Source: Pedobacter planticolens | GTDB lineage: Bacteria; Bacteroidota; Bacteroidia; Sphingobacteriales; Sphingobacteriaceae | Direction: 5' to 3' | Length of the DNA stretch: 64,000 nt | NCBI RefSeq assembly: GCF_014172375.1 | Contig: NZ_WNXD01000001.1 | Span: 682,001 to 746,000, forward strand | Part shown: piece after piece, positions 1 to 9,359 of the stretch | Position numbering within the stretch: the stretch's first letter is position 1 | How the letters are laid out: each line of letters begins with the position of its first letter | Notes under the pieces: model-generated | What the model was told of the DNA's origin: nothing | Seen by the model: the letters and a program-made list of their open reading frames with translations, nothing else | The model's database searches: none | Translations under genes and position numbers: made by a program

Positions 1-44
1 GAAACTTTTAGTTAAATAATTATCTTAATAAGAAATACGTAGAT

Positions 45-665
45 TTAAAAAAAGTCTTCAATGTTTCCTTTGCCTTCCCGAACAACTTCAAAATCTCCAG
101 AGGTACAATCGATAACTGTAGAAGCTTCATTATCACCATAACCACCATCAATTACTGCATCTACTAGCTCTTGGTATTTCTCATAAATTAATTCTGGATC
201 GGTGGAGTATTCAATTACTTCATCATCGTCTTTTATGGAAGTCGAAATAATCGGATTGCCTAATTCTGCTACAATTGCTCTTGCAATATCATTATCTGGT
301 ACACGAATACCAACTGTTTTTTTATTGGAGCTTAATAGCTTAGGGACGTTATTATTAGCATTAAAAATAAAGGTAAAAGGTCCCGGTAACGCTTTTTTTA
401 ATACTCTAAAAGTTACGGTGTCAATTGGTTTAATAAAATCTGAAATGTGTCGTAAATCTGAACAAATGAAGGAGAAATTAGCTTTATCAGGTTTTATTCC
501 GCGAATGCGACAAATCTTTTCAATTGCTTTCTGATTAGTGATATCGCAACCTAATCCGTAAACAGTATCTGTAGGGTAGATAATTAATCCACCTTTTTTT
601 AATATTTCAACAACTTGCTCTATTGCTTTAGGATTTGGGTTTTCGGGATAGATCTTGATTAGCAT
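45..665 (-). CDS. Sua5/YciO/YrdC family protein, YciO-like
   Basis: The product (206 residues) belongs to the family that binds RNA and makes threonylcarbamoyl-AMP for the t6A modification of tRNA. An early PTDTVYGLG motif and a later STSI segment mark the YrdC fold. Length and the ending (VVREG followed by an acidic tail) fit the YciO branch better than short YrdC, so the exact role is uncertain. I chose the ATG at 665 over one 15 bases upstream because MLIKIYPENP is the natural family start and a TAnnTTTG element lies just upstream. It diverges from the glutamate-synthase-like gene. Confidence 0.85.
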   Translation of the reverse strand: MLIKIYPENPNPKAIEQVVEILKKGGLIIYPTDTVYGLGCDITNQKAIEKICRIRGIKPDKANFSFICSDLRHISDFIKPIDTVTFRVLKKALPGPFTFIFNANNNVPKLLSSNKKTVGIRVPDNDIARAIVAELGNPIISTSIKDDDEVIEYSTDPELIYEKYQELVDAVIDGGYGDNEASTVIDCTSGDFEVVREGKGNIEDFF

Positions 666-677
666 ATGTAAAAATAA

Positions 678-685
678 CAAAAATA
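678..685 (-). promoter_or_regulatory. -7 element TATTTTTG for the YciO-like gene
   Basis: An exact match to the Bacteroidota TAnnTTTG consensus. Transcription starting 4-6 bases later would leave a leader of only about 8 bases before the ATG at 665. Confidence 0.45.
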
Positions 686-743
686 AGATGCGAGTTGTTT
701 AATATCATTAGATTATAATTACTTAATGAAATAGGTTTTTGCT

Positions 744-751
744 TATTTTTG
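744..751 (+). promoter_or_regulatory. -7 element TATTTTTG for the glutamate-synthase-like gene
   Basis: An exact TAnnTTTG match 28 bases before the ATG at 779. No clear -33 TTTG was seen at the usual spacing. Confidence 0.4.
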
Positions 752-778
752 ATAGTCATCTGAGCTAAATAATAAAAT

Positions 779-2419
779 ATGAGAAAAGCATTTGTTGCGA
801 TAGCCGCATTTTTAATAGCCTTAACTATTATGTTAGGGATGTACCATCCATTTTTATGGTGGATTTTTATTTTCACTGGTCCATTTGTTATACTAGGTGT
901 CTATGATTTATATCAGCCTAAGCATAGTATTGTGCGGAATTACCCAGTTTTTGGTCGATTAAGATACTTTATGGAGGAATTGAGGCCGAAAATCTATCAA
1001 TATTTTGTAGAAAGTGATACTAATGGAAAGCCATTTAGCAGATTAAATCGCTCGTTGATTTACCAGAGAGCAAAGAAAGAAAACGATACCATTCCCTTTG
1101 GTACGCAATTAGATGTGTATGAAAACGGTTACGAATGGTTAAGTCATAGTATTGCGGCTATAAGTCATCATGAATTAGATGTTAACCCAAGAGTATTGGT
1201 TGGTGGACCAGATTGTAAACAACCTTACTCTGCAAGTATTTATAATATATCTGCCATGAGTTTTGGTTCGTTAAGTCAGAATGCAATTTTGGCGTTAAAC
1301 GGCGGTGCTAAAATGGGAAACTTTGCTCACAACACAGGCGAAGGCGGTATAAGCGATTATCATGCTGGTCCAGGGGGAGATTTAATTTGGCAAATAGGAA
1401 CTGGATATTTTGGTTGTAGACACCACGATGGTTCATTTAATTATGAAGCTTTCGCAGAGCGTTCGCAAACCGAAAATGTAAAAATGATTGAAATAAAACT
1501 TTCTCAAGGTGCAAAACCTGGTCATGGTGGTATTTTGCCAGCTAAGAAAGTAACTCCAGAAATTGCTCGCATCCGTTTGGTAAAAGAAGGTTTCGATGTA
1601 ATTTCTCCTCCAGCGCATGCTGCATTTTCTACGCCATTAGAAATGTTAGCTTTTGTAAAGAAACTAAGGGAATTATCTAATGGTAAACCTATCGGATTTA
1701 AGTTGTGTATTGGCAGAAGAAGTGAGTTTTTTGCTATTTGCAAAGCGATGATAGAAACAGGGATTTACGTAGATTTTATTACGGTTGATGGGGGAGAAGG
1801 CGGTACTGGTGCGGCGCCTCAAGAATTTTCTAACGCAGTAGGTATGCCTTTACGTGAAGGGGTTGCTTTTGTGTATGATGTTTTGAGCGGATTTAATTTG
1901 AAGAAACACATTAAAATCATTGCTTCAGGTAAAGTTTCATCAGGTTTTGATTTGGTGAAAAACATCGCCCTTGGTGCAGATTTATGTAACTCGGCTAGAG
2001 GAATGATGTTTGCTTTAGGCTGTATTCAAGCATTAGAATGCAATAGTAATACATGTCCAACGGGTGTTGCAACTCAAGATGCTAGTTTAATGAAAGGTTT
2101 GGTGGTTGAAGATAAAACGGTAAGAGTGTTTAATTTCCACAGATTAACCGTTCAAAGTGCGGTAGAATTATTGGGCGCTGCAGGTTTGCGACATCCTTAT
2201 CAATTAACAAGAGCGTATATCAATAGAAGAATTGGTCAGAATGTGATGCAATCGTACATGGAAACTTTTCCTTATATCCCAGAGGGAAGTTTGGTTCAAA
2301 CACCATATCCTGCACAGCACGAATTAGGAATGGCGCTAAGTACATCAGCTAGTTTTGCGCCAACAGATTATAAGGTTTCGGCAGTAGATTACCAAACGGC
2401 AAGTTCACATAGTAATTAA
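779..2419 (+). CDS. FMN-binding glutamate synthase family protein
   Basis: Related to the FMN/iron-sulfur synthase domain of the large glutamate synthase subunit, but stand-alone at 546 residues without amidotransferase or GltB C-terminal domains. Two hydrophobic N-terminal segments (about residues 5-22 and 25-42) suggest membrane anchoring. The core carries the FMN-barrel signatures (MSFGSLS, GEGG, GAKPGHGG, VDGGEGGTGAAP) and a Cys cluster ending ECNSNTCPTG that fits a 3Fe-4S site. The substrate is not evident; YerD-like proteins of this type are usually of unknown function. Monocistronic, ending before a palindromic repeat and a terminator. Confidence 0.85.
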   Translation: MRKAFVAIAAFLIALTIMLGMYHPFLWWIFIFTGPFVILGVYDLYQPKHSIVRNYPVFGRLRYFMEELRPKIYQYFVESDTNGKPFSRLNRSLIYQRAKKENDTIPFGTQLDVYENGYEWLSHSIAAISHHELDVNPRVLVGGPDCKQPYSASIYNISAMSFGSLSQNAILALNGGAKMGNFAHNTGEGGISDYHAGPGGDLIWQIGTGYFGCRHHDGSFNYEAFAERSQTENVKMIEIKLSQGAKPGHGGILPAKKVTPEIARIRLVKEGFDVISPPAHAAFSTPLEMLAFVKKLRELSNGKPIGFKLCIGRRSEFFAICKAMIETGIYVDFITVDGGEGGTGAAPQEFSNAVGMPLREGVAFVYDVLSGFNLKKHIKIIASGKVSSGFDLVKNIALGADLCNSARGMMFALGCIQALECNSNTCPTGVATQDASLMKGLVVEDKTVRVFNFHRLTVQSAVELLGAAGLRHPYQLTRAYINRRIGQNVMQSYMETFPYIPEGSLVQTPYPAQHELGMALSTSASFAPTDYKVSAVDYQTASSHSN

Positions 2420-2425
2420 CGTAAT

Positions 2426-2492
2426 GCGTCATTGCGAGCATAGCGAAGCAATCTTTCCTGCTAGATAGATTGCTTCGTGCCTCGCAATGACG
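2426..2492. repeat. Palindromic repeat, family 1, copy A
   Basis: Outer arms GCGTCATTGCGAG / CTCGCAATGACG and inner arms GAAGCAATCT / AGATTGCTTC surround a 12-bp asymmetric core. A second copy at 34671-34760 carries the same core in the opposite orientation. It lies just after a stop codon. Confidence 0.85.
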
Positions 2493-2501
2493 AAAAGCTA
2501 T

Positions 2502-2537
2502 AAAAAAGTCGCTTAACATTTGCTAAGCGACTTTTTT
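2502..2537. terminator. Bidirectional Rho-independent terminator
   Basis: Stem AAGTCGCTTA / TAAGCGACTT with A- and T-runs on both sides. It serves the convergent glutamate-synthase-like gene and asnS. Confidence 0.85.
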
Positions 2538-2585
2538 ATAAACTATATCTTTCCGACTTCCGGACTTTCTGTCTTTCCGACTCCT

Positions 2586-4022
2586 TTAAAACTCAGCGCT
2601 TTTTGGAAATCTCGGGAAAGCAATTACATCTCTAATGTTTGTCATTCCAGTTACGAATAAAACTAAACGCTCGAAACCCAAGCCAAAACCTGCATGTGGT
2701 GCAGAACCAAAACGACGCGTATCTAAATACCACCACAATTCTTCTTGCGGGATATTCATTTCTTCCATACGTTTGGTCAGCATATCCATACGCTCTTCAC
2801 GTTGAGAACCGCCGATCATTTCACCAATTCCTGGAAATAAAATATCCATTGCAGCAACAGTTTTTCCATCATCATTCATACGCATGTAAAACGATTTGAT
2901 GTCTTTTGGATAATCTGTTAAAATTACTGGTTTTTTAAAGTGTTTTTCTACCAAATAACGTTCGTGTTCACTTTGTAAATCAGCTCCCCATTCATCAATT
3001 AAGTATTTAAACTGTTTTTTCTGATTAGGTTTAGAATGTTTTAAAATCTGTATCGCTTCTGTATAAGTTAAACGCTGAAATTCGTTTTCCAAACAGAAAT
3101 TTAGTTTCTCAATTAATGATAATTCGCTTCTTTCTTGTTGCGGTTTAGTTTTTTCTTCGTCTAATAAACGCTCATTTAAAAATGCTAATTCATCTTTGCA
3201 GTTTTCTAAAGCATAGCTGATTACATATTTCATCATATCCTCAGCTAATTGCATGTTGTTTTCTAAATCTGCAAAGGCAATTTCTGGTTCAATCATCCAA
3301 AACTCGGCCAAGTGGCGAGTAGTATTTGAATTTTCTGCTCTAAAAGTAGGCCCGAATGTGTAAATCTGACCAAAAGCCATTGCTGCCAATTCTCCTTCAA
3401 GCTGACCAGAAACCGTTAAATTAGTTGCACGCCCAAAGAAATCTGCTGAAAAATCTACTTTTCCATCATCAGTTCTAGGTGTTTTGTCGAAATCTAATGT
3501 GGTTACTTTAAACATTTCGCCTGCGCCTTCCGCATCACTTGCTGTAATTACAGGTGTATGCATATATACAAAGCCTCTTTCGTTATAAAACTGATGAATG
3601 GCATACGCCAAAGCATGACGTACTTTAAATACGGCGTTAAAGGTATTGGTGCGGAAACGCAAATGTGCTTTTTCTCTTAAAAACTCTAAACTATGTTTTT
3701 TAGGTTGTAAAGGATATTCTTCAGCATTGCTGTCTCCAAGTATTTCAATCGAATTCGCTTTAATATCTACTTTTTGTCCTTTACCTAAAGATTCAACTAA
3801 AATTCCTTTCACCGCAATAGCTGCTCCAGTAGTAATACGTTTTAATAAATCTTCATTGGTATTTGCAAAATCAACTACTATTTGGATATTGCCCATGCAA
3901 GAACCATCGTTCAGTGCTATAAACTGATTGTTGCGAAAAGTACGCACCCAACCCATTACGGTAACTTCTGTATTAAATGCTGTAGAATTCAGCAGGTCTT
4001 TTATTTTCTCTCTCTTGATCAT
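2586..4022 (-). CDS. asnS: Asparagine--tRNA ligase
   Basis: Charges tRNA-Asn with asparagine in the cytoplasm. The 478-residue protein has an N-terminal OB-fold anticodon-binding domain (about 15-105) and a class II catalytic domain. Class II motif 2 is visible around [16 protein letters not shown], with the Asn-specific reading rather than the Asp one, and motif 3 is [12 protein letters not shown] near the C-terminus. Length is normal for AsnRS. Monocistronic, with a TATTTTTG promoter element 24 bases upstream of the ATG. Confidence 0.97.
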   Translation of the reverse strand: MIKREKIKDLLNSTAFNTEVTVMGWVRTFRNNQFIALNDGSCMGNIQIVVDFANTNEDLLKRITTGAAIAVKGILVESLGKGQKVDIKANSIEILGDSNAEEYPLQPKKHSLEFLREKAHLRFRTNTFNAVFKVRHALAYAIHQFYNERGFVYMHTPVITASDAEGAGEMFKVTTLDFDKTPRTDDGKVDFSADFFGRATNLTVSGQLEGELAAMAFGQIYTFGPTFRAENSNTTRHLAEFWMIEPEIAFADLENNMQLAEDMMKYVISYALENCKDELAFLNERLLDEEKTKPQQERSELSLIEKLNFCLENEFQRLTYTEAIQILKHSKPNQKKQFKYLIDEWGADLQSEHERYLVEKHFKKPVILTDYPKDIKSFYMRMNDDGKTVAAMDILFPGIGEMIGGSQREERMDMLTKRMEEMNIPQEELWWYLDTRRFGSAPHAGFGLGFERLVLFVTGMTNIRDVIAFPRFPKSAEF

Positions 4023-4045
4023 GCTCAGTAGCTTTATAAAGGCGT

Positions 4046-4053
4046 CAAAAATA
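4046..4053 (-). promoter_or_regulatory. -7 element TATTTTTG for asnS
   Basis: An exact TAnnTTTG match on the minus strand, giving a predicted leader of about 18-20 bases. Confidence 0.45.
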
Positions 4054-4156
4054 AGGATTTAATCAGTAATTTCCTTATTTCTTTGTCCTTACTTTTATCA
4101 AAATCACTTTTTATTTTTCATTTTAATATCATTATGTTTGTTATGTAAACTACCTA

Positions 4157-5497
4157 TTGCTATTTGTGTTATATCTCGGAAAACAGCTAACTAGTAGAAG
4201 ATTTATCGGCGACCCTAAATTGTTTTCTTTAGAGGAAAGAATATTTAATACAGTTTGCCTTTTTGTCTTTATTTCAATGTGTTTTGAAATCCCATTTAAC
4301 CTTTACATGGGGTTAATGGTTTCAGCTTTCCTTTCGGTGTTTGGCTTGTTTTTTTGCGCTGTACTGTATTATTTATCTCGTTTTAAAAGAAAATCAAAGT
4401 TAGGAATTAACATTTTTTGCTTGTTATGTAATGCAGCTATAACCGCGAGTTATTTTTATAATTCTGGCATCAATGGTCCAAATTTATTAATGTTTCTATT
4501 GGTCTTTTTCTTGAGTGTATCCGTTATTCCGAAGAAAAATTTCAAAATATGGTTGCCGCTTAATCTTCTTTTGGTTTTATCAATTATTGTTGTTGAATAT
4601 TTCTATCCACAATTAGCTCCAAATGTTTATACTGATGAATTGAGTAAGACCATCGATTTTAGCTTTACGTATGCAATAGTTGCAGGTCTATTCTACTTGG
4701 TCATTAGTTACATCCGTAAAAACTATGATTATGAACGTGTTTCTGCTTTTGAAAAAAATATCGCTATTGAACAACAAAATGCAGAAATTCTACTGCAAAA
4801 GAAAGAACTAGAACGCTTAAATTCTGAAAAGGATAAGCTTTTTTCCATAGTTTCTCACGATATAAGAATGCCATTAAATTCGATACAAGGTTATTTAGAA
4901 ATGTTATCGGAAAATGATATTGATGAGGAAGAAAAAGATTATTTGAGACAGCAATTATTACAGATAACTCGTGATACATCTGATATGGTGATGAATATTT
5001 TATCATGGTCTAAAAACCAGATGGAAGGTTCGTATGTGGATTTGGTGCAGCTAAATGTGAGCGATATAGTAAAGAACGGGCTTAATCTTGAAAAAAATGC
5101 AGCCAAAAGAAAAGGAGTGGAGCTTGTTATAACAAGCGATGATAGCTTTACTATTCTTGCCGATAAGAATATGTTTCAATTAGTAGTGCGTAATTTGGTA
5201 AATAATGCCATTAAGTTTACACCAAGAGGAGGTTTAATTGAAATAAGTACGCGTAAAAAGGGAAAAGATTGCTGTATTTCTATTAAAGATAATGGTTTAG
5301 GTATTGACCAAGAACAACAAGGAAAGCTGTTCAAGCTTAGAGCTTCATCAACTTATGGTACCAATAACGAAAGAGGGATTGGGTTAGGGTTATTGCTGTG
5401 TAAAGAATTTACCGATTTACAGGATGGGAAAATAGGATTTGAGCCTAATGCTGATAAGGGTTCTACCTTTTTTGTATCCTTTAAATTAGCTAATTAA
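4157..5497 (+). CDS. Membrane sensor histidine kinase (orphan)
   Basis: A two-component sensor of 446 residues. About six hydrophobic segments occupy residues 28-195, followed by a short coiled coil (about 195-225). A HisKA domain then carries the phospho-acceptor His in SHDIRMPLNS, and a HATPase_c domain has N-box NLVNNAIKFTP, G1 KDNGLGID and G2 GLGLLLCKEF. No extracellular sensor domain is obvious. The start is a TTG at 4157; no in-frame ATG lies between it and the stop at 4124, so the exact start is uncertain. No response regulator is adjacent, and its 3' end overlaps the convergent kinase gene by 8 bases. Confidence 0.9.
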   Translation: MLFVLYLGKQLTSRRFIGDPKLFSLEERIFNTVCLFVFISMCFEIPFNLYMGLMVSAFLSVFGLFFCAVLYYLSRFKRKSKLGINIFCLLCNAAITASYFYNSGINGPNLLMFLLVFFLSVSVIPKKNFKIWLPLNLLLVLSIIVVEYFYPQLAPNVYTDELSKTIDFSFTYAIVAGLFYLVISYIRKNYDYERVSAFEKNIAIEQQNAEILLQKKELERLNSEKDKLFSIVSHDIRMPLNSIQGYLEMLSENDIDEEEKDYLRQQLLQITRDTSDMVMNILSWSKNQMEGSYVDLVQLNVSDIVKNGLNLEKNAAKRKGVELVITSDDSFTILADKNMFQLVVRNLVNNAIKFTPRGGLIEISTRKKGKDCCISIKDNGLGIDQEQQGKLFKLRASSTYGTNNERGIGLGLLLCKEFTDLQDGKIGFEPNADKGSTFFVSFKLAN

Positions 5498-6689
5498 TAG
5501 GTAAAGAAATATAAAATGAGGCACCTTTGTTTTTGCCTTCACTTTCTGCCCAAACCTGGCCTTTATGTAACTCAATTAACATTTTAACGATAGATAAGCC
5601 TAAACCATTAGAATGTTCCCTGCCCGTCGGAATGGCGCTTAGCTTAGCAAATTTTGTAAACAATTTACCCATATCTTCTTCTGATAATCCCTGACCTTGA
5701 TCTTTAAATTCGACAATGAGTTGATTATTAACTATGCTTACATTAATTGTAATTTCAGTACCTGGTTGTGCGTATTTTAAAGCATTGCTCAGTAAATTCT
5801 CAAAAGCATCTTGTAATCTTACTGAATCAGCTAAAATAGTAGTCGAACAATCGCATGAAATTTTAACACTTTGTTTTTTTTGTTTGGCTAAAAGCTCAAA
5901 ATTCTTTTTTACTACATTTAATAACTGAAAAACATCAACTTCTTGAAGATTTAATCTAAATCCTCCATTTTCTACCTGCGATAAATCCAATAAATTGTTA
6001 AGGCTAGTTAACATTCCATTTGCAGCGTTTTTTATGCGATCAGCAAAATCAGTTACAATTTTCGGATCATCTGCTTTCCTTTTAATCAACTCTGCAGAAA
6101 GAGAAATAGTGGTATTAGGATTTTTAAGGTCATGAACAATTCTGTTCATCATATCGGTTTGAGTGCGCATTGCTTTTCGAGTGGCTAACCGCAATTCTAG
6201 CTCATCCATTACAATAGATGATAACGTTTCTAGCATTTTTAATTGCTGCTGAGTTACTTGTTTAGGCTCGGTATCTAATACGCAAACTGTTCCTAATTGC
6301 AAACCTTCAGTAGTTTTAAGTGGCGCACCAGCGTAAAACCTAATCCCATTTTCCATAGCTACAAAAGGATTGGTGGCTAATTCTGGAACTTTAAGTACGT
6401 TTTCAAATAAGGTAACATCGTCGTTTAAAATAGCAATAGAACAAAAACTATCTTTTCTATCAATTTCTGTTGCTTCTAATGGACTAATATTGGTTTTAAA
6501 GAAAACACGCTCTCGATCTACAAAAGTTACTTGAGCAATTGGCGAATTAAAAATCTGCGCTGCAAGAATAGCTATTTTATCAAAGGCATCTTCTGCAGGA
6601 GTATCTAAAATATCGTAAGTATGAAGTTTCTGAATACGCTCATTATCGTTTGTAGGAATTATGGATGATGGTATTTGAAAGTCGTTCAT
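5490..6689 (-). CDS. GAF-domain sensor histidine kinase (orphan)
   Basis: A soluble sensor kinase of 399 residues. A GAF domain spans about residues 25-165, then a HisKA domain with its His in VHDLKNPNTT, and a HATPase_c domain (NLLSNALKYAQPG, KDQGQGLSEED, GLGLSIVKML). No membrane segment is seen, so it probably senses a cytoplasmic ligand or redox state. It converges on another histidine kinase and no receiver-domain gene is nearby. Confidence 0.92.
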   Translation of the reverse strand: MNDFQIPSSIIPTNDNERIQKLHTYDILDTPAEDAFDKIAILAAQIFNSPIAQVTFVDRERVFFKTNISPLEATEIDRKDSFCSIAILNDDVTLFENVLKVPELATNPFVAMENGIRFYAGAPLKTTEGLQLGTVCVLDTEPKQVTQQQLKMLETLSSIVMDELELRLATRKAMRTQTDMMNRIVHDLKNPNTTISLSAELIKRKADDPKIVTDFADRIKNAANGMLTSLNNLLDLSQVENGGFRLNLQEVDVFQLLNVVKKNFELLAKQKKQSVKISCDCSTTILADSVRLQDAFENLLSNALKYAQPGTEITINVSIVNNQLIVEFKDQGQGLSEEDMGKLFTKFAKLSAIPTGREHSNGLGLSIVKMLIELHKGQVWAESEGKNKGASFYISLPIN

Positions 6690-7028
6690 TCTTAAATTGT
6701 CATTTTTGTAGTTAACAAATATAACTTAATAAGGTGTACTATTTTTAGAGGCTAATTTCTTTAATTTTTCAATAAATTGAATAAAATTTAGGTATATTTT
6801 TATTTTTAGTACGTTTTTCGTTATTAAGTATGGTTTTTTTAAGGTAAAAAACTAAAAAACTATGTTAATTTTTTAAATTATTACATTTTCTAATGATTTA
6901 TTTATTTTAAAACCCCATTTTTTTATCATAAAGTATAATTTAATGTGTTTTTATGTTGATTATTTATTTTTTTAAGATAAAAAATAAAATATTTATTAAA
7001 AATTTGAGTTTTTTAATCAAAAAATATT

Positions 7029-7110
7029 TATATTTGTCCTGTTCATACAAAAAAGTACATTTATATTTGGTTTGATTAAAGCTCTGGTTGGATGGCCAGA
7101 GCTTTTTCAT
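7029..7110 (+). ncRNA. Candidate small RNA, two -7 elements plus terminator
   Basis: TATATTTG occurs at 7029-7036, with TTTG at 7003-7006 as a possible -33 box, and again at 7062-7069. A stem AAGCTCTGG / CCAGAGCTT followed by five T residues ends near 7110. No reading frame lies between, and no plus-strand gene precedes the terminator, so a short transcript of about 40-70 bases is possible. This is inference from signals only. Confidence 0.3.
7078..7107 (+). terminator. Rho-independent terminator
   Basis: Stem AAGCTCTGG / CCAGAGCTT with a T-run on the plus strand only; it is orientated away from both flanking genes. Confidence 0.65.
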
Positions 7111-7194
7111 TTAACCCATAACCGAATAAAAACTCTCCAAATAGGAGTAAACTTTAAAATTTATAAATAGAACTAACAACCAACCTAAACTATA

Positions 7195-7229
7195 AAAAAG
7201 ACCAGCTCGATTTTCGACTGGTCTTTGTT
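7195..7229 (-). terminator. Second sucC terminator
   Basis: Stem AAGACCAG / CTGGTCTT with an inner TCGA/TCGA pairing. The long T-run lies on the minus-strand side, so it backs up the terminator nearer sucC. Confidence 0.65.
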
Positions 7230-7306
7230 ATTTAACACATATTTAAACATTAAGGATTTAAGAAGAATAAGTCTTCTTCGTCTTACTTAACTTCTTACTA
7301 TTAAAT

Positions 7307-7342
7307 AAAAAAACCAGCTGATTACTCAACTGGTTTTTTAAT
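7307..7342. terminator. sucC terminator
   Basis: Stem AAACCAG / CTGGTTT with T-runs on both strands, 40 bases downstream of the sucC stop codon. Confidence 0.75.
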
Positions 7343-7382
7343 ACGATGTATCTTTCCGACTTGCGGACTATAAACTTTCTGA

Positions 7383-8576
7383 CTAGCTTGCTAATACTTT
7401 AGTTACTAAATCAGCAGCTTCTTTTAACGCAATTGCGGAATAAACTTTTAATCCAGAATCGTCAATTAATTTTTTAGCTTCAACAGCATTGGTTCCTTGT
7501 AAACGGCAAATAATTGGAACTGGAACATCCCCAATTTCATTATACGCATCAATTACACCTTGCGCAACTCTATCGCAACGAACAATACCACCAAAAATGT
7601 TAATGAAGATTGCTTTTACATTCGGATCTTTTAAAATGATATTAAAACCAGCTTTAACCGTAGTTGCATTTGCAGTTCCACCAACGTCTAAGAAGTTAGC
7701 AGGCTCACCACCAGCAATTTTAATAATATCCATTGTAGCCATAGCTAAACCAGCGCCGTTAACCATACAGCCAACGTTACCATCTAACTTCACATAGTTC
7801 AAATTACTTTCGCTAGCTTCAACATCAGTTGGATCTTCTTCCAGTTTATCACGCATCGCTGCATAATCAGGGTGACGGAACAATGCGTTCTCATCTAAAT
7901 CAACTTTAGCATCAACCGCTATAATTTTATCATCACTAGTTTTTAAAACCGGATTGATTTCAAACATAGCAGAATCTGTAGAATCATAAGCTTTATAAAG
8001 AGCAGTAATAAATTTTACCATTTCTTTATGAGCGCCGCCAGTTAAACCTAAGTTGAAAGCAATTTTACGAGCTTGGAAACCTTGTAAGCCAACTTTAGGA
8101 TCAATTTCTTCTTTAAAAATTAAATGAGGAGTATGTTCTGCAACTTCCTCTATATCCATACCGCCTTCAGTACTGTACATGATAATGTTAGTTCCATTGG
8201 CACGGTTTAACAAAACAGAAACGTAAAATTCTTTAGTTTCAGAAGCACCTGGATAATAAACATCCTGAGCAACTAAAATTTTATTCACTTTTTTACCTTC
8301 AGGGCCAGTTTGTGGAGTAACCAATTGCATACCTAAAATATCGGTAGCACGTTGTTTCACTTCGTCTAAGTTTTTAGCCAGCTTAACGCCACCGCCTTTA
8401 CCTCTACCACCTGCATGAATTTGTGCTTTAATCACAACCCATTCAGAGTTATAGTCAGTTTTCATTTTCTTAGCCGCTTCTACAGCCTGATCAACAGTTT
8501 CAGCAACAATGCCTTCTTGTACAGCAACGCCAAAACTCTTTAAAATTTGTTTACCTTGATATTCGTGGATATTCAT
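7383..8576 (-). CDS. sucC: Succinyl-CoA synthetase (ADP-forming) beta subunit
   Basis: Beta subunit of the TCA-cycle enzyme that converts succinyl-CoA to succinate with ATP or GTP formation. The 397-residue protein starts MNIHEYQGKQILKSFGV, followed by an ATP-grasp domain (GGRGKGGGVK, FEINPVLK). The C-terminal CoA-ligase domain includes the GGIVRCDRVAQG segment. Length matches the family. The alpha subunit gene sucD is not adjacent, so the two subunits are encoded apart. A TAGATTTG element lies about 95 bases upstream, and double terminators follow. Confidence 0.97.
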   Translation of the reverse strand: MNIHEYQGKQILKSFGVAVQEGIVAETVDQAVEAAKKMKTDYNSEWVVIKAQIHAGGRGKGGGVKLAKNLDEVKQRATDILGMQLVTPQTGPEGKKVNKILVAQDVYYPGASETKEFYVSVLLNRANGTNIIMYSTEGGMDIEEVAEHTPHLIFKEEIDPKVGLQGFQARKIAFNLGLTGGAHKEMVKFITALYKAYDSTDSAMFEINPVLKTSDDKIIAVDAKVDLDENALFRHPDYAAMRDKLEEDPTDVEASESNLNYVKLDGNVGCMVNGAGLAMATMDIIKIAGGEPANFLDVGGTANATTVKAGFNIILKDPNVKAIFINIFGGIVRCDRVAQGVIDAYNEIGDVPVPIICRLQGTNAVEAKKLIDDSGLKVYSAIALKEAADLVTKVLAS

Positions 8577-8670
8577 CTGTTTGTAATTTTGTTTTTATCT
8601 GTCAGATGGAGCCTAAGCGATTAAAATAATTATTTTAATCTCAACGGGTTCATTTGCTCAAAAATTTGCT

Positions 8671-8678
8671 CAAATCTA
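8671..8678 (-). promoter_or_regulatory. -7 element TAGATTTG for sucC
   Basis: An exact TAnnTTTG match on the minus strand, implying a leader of about 90 bases. Confidence 0.4.
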
Positions 8679-8930
8679 CAATTATTTTTCAGTATAAAGT
8701 AGGAAGAAGCAAGTAAAAAGCCTGCTTTTTTTAACAAAATTTACAGACTTTCAACTTATAACTCTCGACTTGATATTTTTTTCGAAAAGCAAAGACAAAA
8801 GCTCTTTTAAAGTCAATCCCGCTTTTCGCTTTACTCGCTTCGTGCCTCAGCTTCATGTTCGCTACAATCGGGTTTAGAGAACTTGGGTTTTTGCAACTAT
8901 TTGAGGTTGTAAAGCATAACAAAATATTTA

Positions 8931-8957
8931 TATCGGTCGATGAGACACCGGCCGATA
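8931..8957. repeat. Hairpin repeat with GAGACACC core, copy A
   Basis: TATCGGTCGATGAGACACC followed by GGCCGATA. It shares the pattern TCGGTYGRTGAGACACC with the copy at 9311-9333; the loop-side bases co-vary so that pairing is kept. Confidence 0.6.
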
Positions 8958-9070
8958 TAGAGAAATGCAGAAAGAAGTTATAACAGTCAATATAGAATGT
9001 CGACAGCTCTGGAGAAAGAATAATATCACATCTCTAATAGTTTAACCATTACCTCCAAGTTTATTCGCAT

Positions 9071-9149
9071 TTGCGACGGAGTTAGTTCGGGTTCAATTGT
9101 CACAAGTCCGAACAAACTCCGAACTAACCCCGAACTAAGTCCGTCGCAA
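9071..9149. repeat. 21-bp inverted repeat enclosing 11-bp tandem units
   Basis: Arms at 9071-9091 and 9129-9149 pair with one mismatch. Three 11-bp units (TCCGAACAAAC, TCCGAACTAAC, CCCGAACTAAG) run from 9107 to 9139, and the last one forms part of the right arm. Confidence 0.75.
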
Positions 9150-9310
9150 CCATTAACCTTTTAGCATTCTTTTATGATGAAATTGTAAAGAACAATTGAA
9201 AGAAAGTTGACTATTTATTAAATGTAAAGTATTTGGAAGCTTAAAAAATAATTCTGTGTTTAAACTTTTAATTTGTAAAAGTTGCGAATTAAAAAAGCTA
9301 GTTGCGGGTT

Positions 9311-9333
9311 TCGGTTGGTGAGACACCAACCGA
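9311..9333. repeat. Hairpin repeat with GAGACACC core, copy B
   Basis: TCGGTTGGTGAGACACCAAC plus CGA. The stem is perfect (TCGGTTGGTG against CACCAACCGA), unlike the slightly imperfect copy at 8931. Confidence 0.65.
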
Positions 9334-9359
9334 TAGGATAAAGGTTTGCATAGTTTCAA

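Larger units (their letters stand above)
6690..7382. other. Long AT-rich intergenic region with three hairpins
   Basis: No convincing protein-coding frame. The first 350 bases are extremely AT-rich. They are followed by two TATATTTG elements, a plus-strand terminator hairpin with no gene before it (see the candidate small RNA), a stretch resembling the AAACATTAAGG repeat family near 7243-7290, and two sucC terminators. Confidence 0.6.

Noticed and set aside
8731..8922. Open frame of 63 codons on the minus strand in the repeat-rich gap
   Set aside because: Its sequence follows dispersed repeat text rather than protein-like composition, and no start context or promoter supports it.
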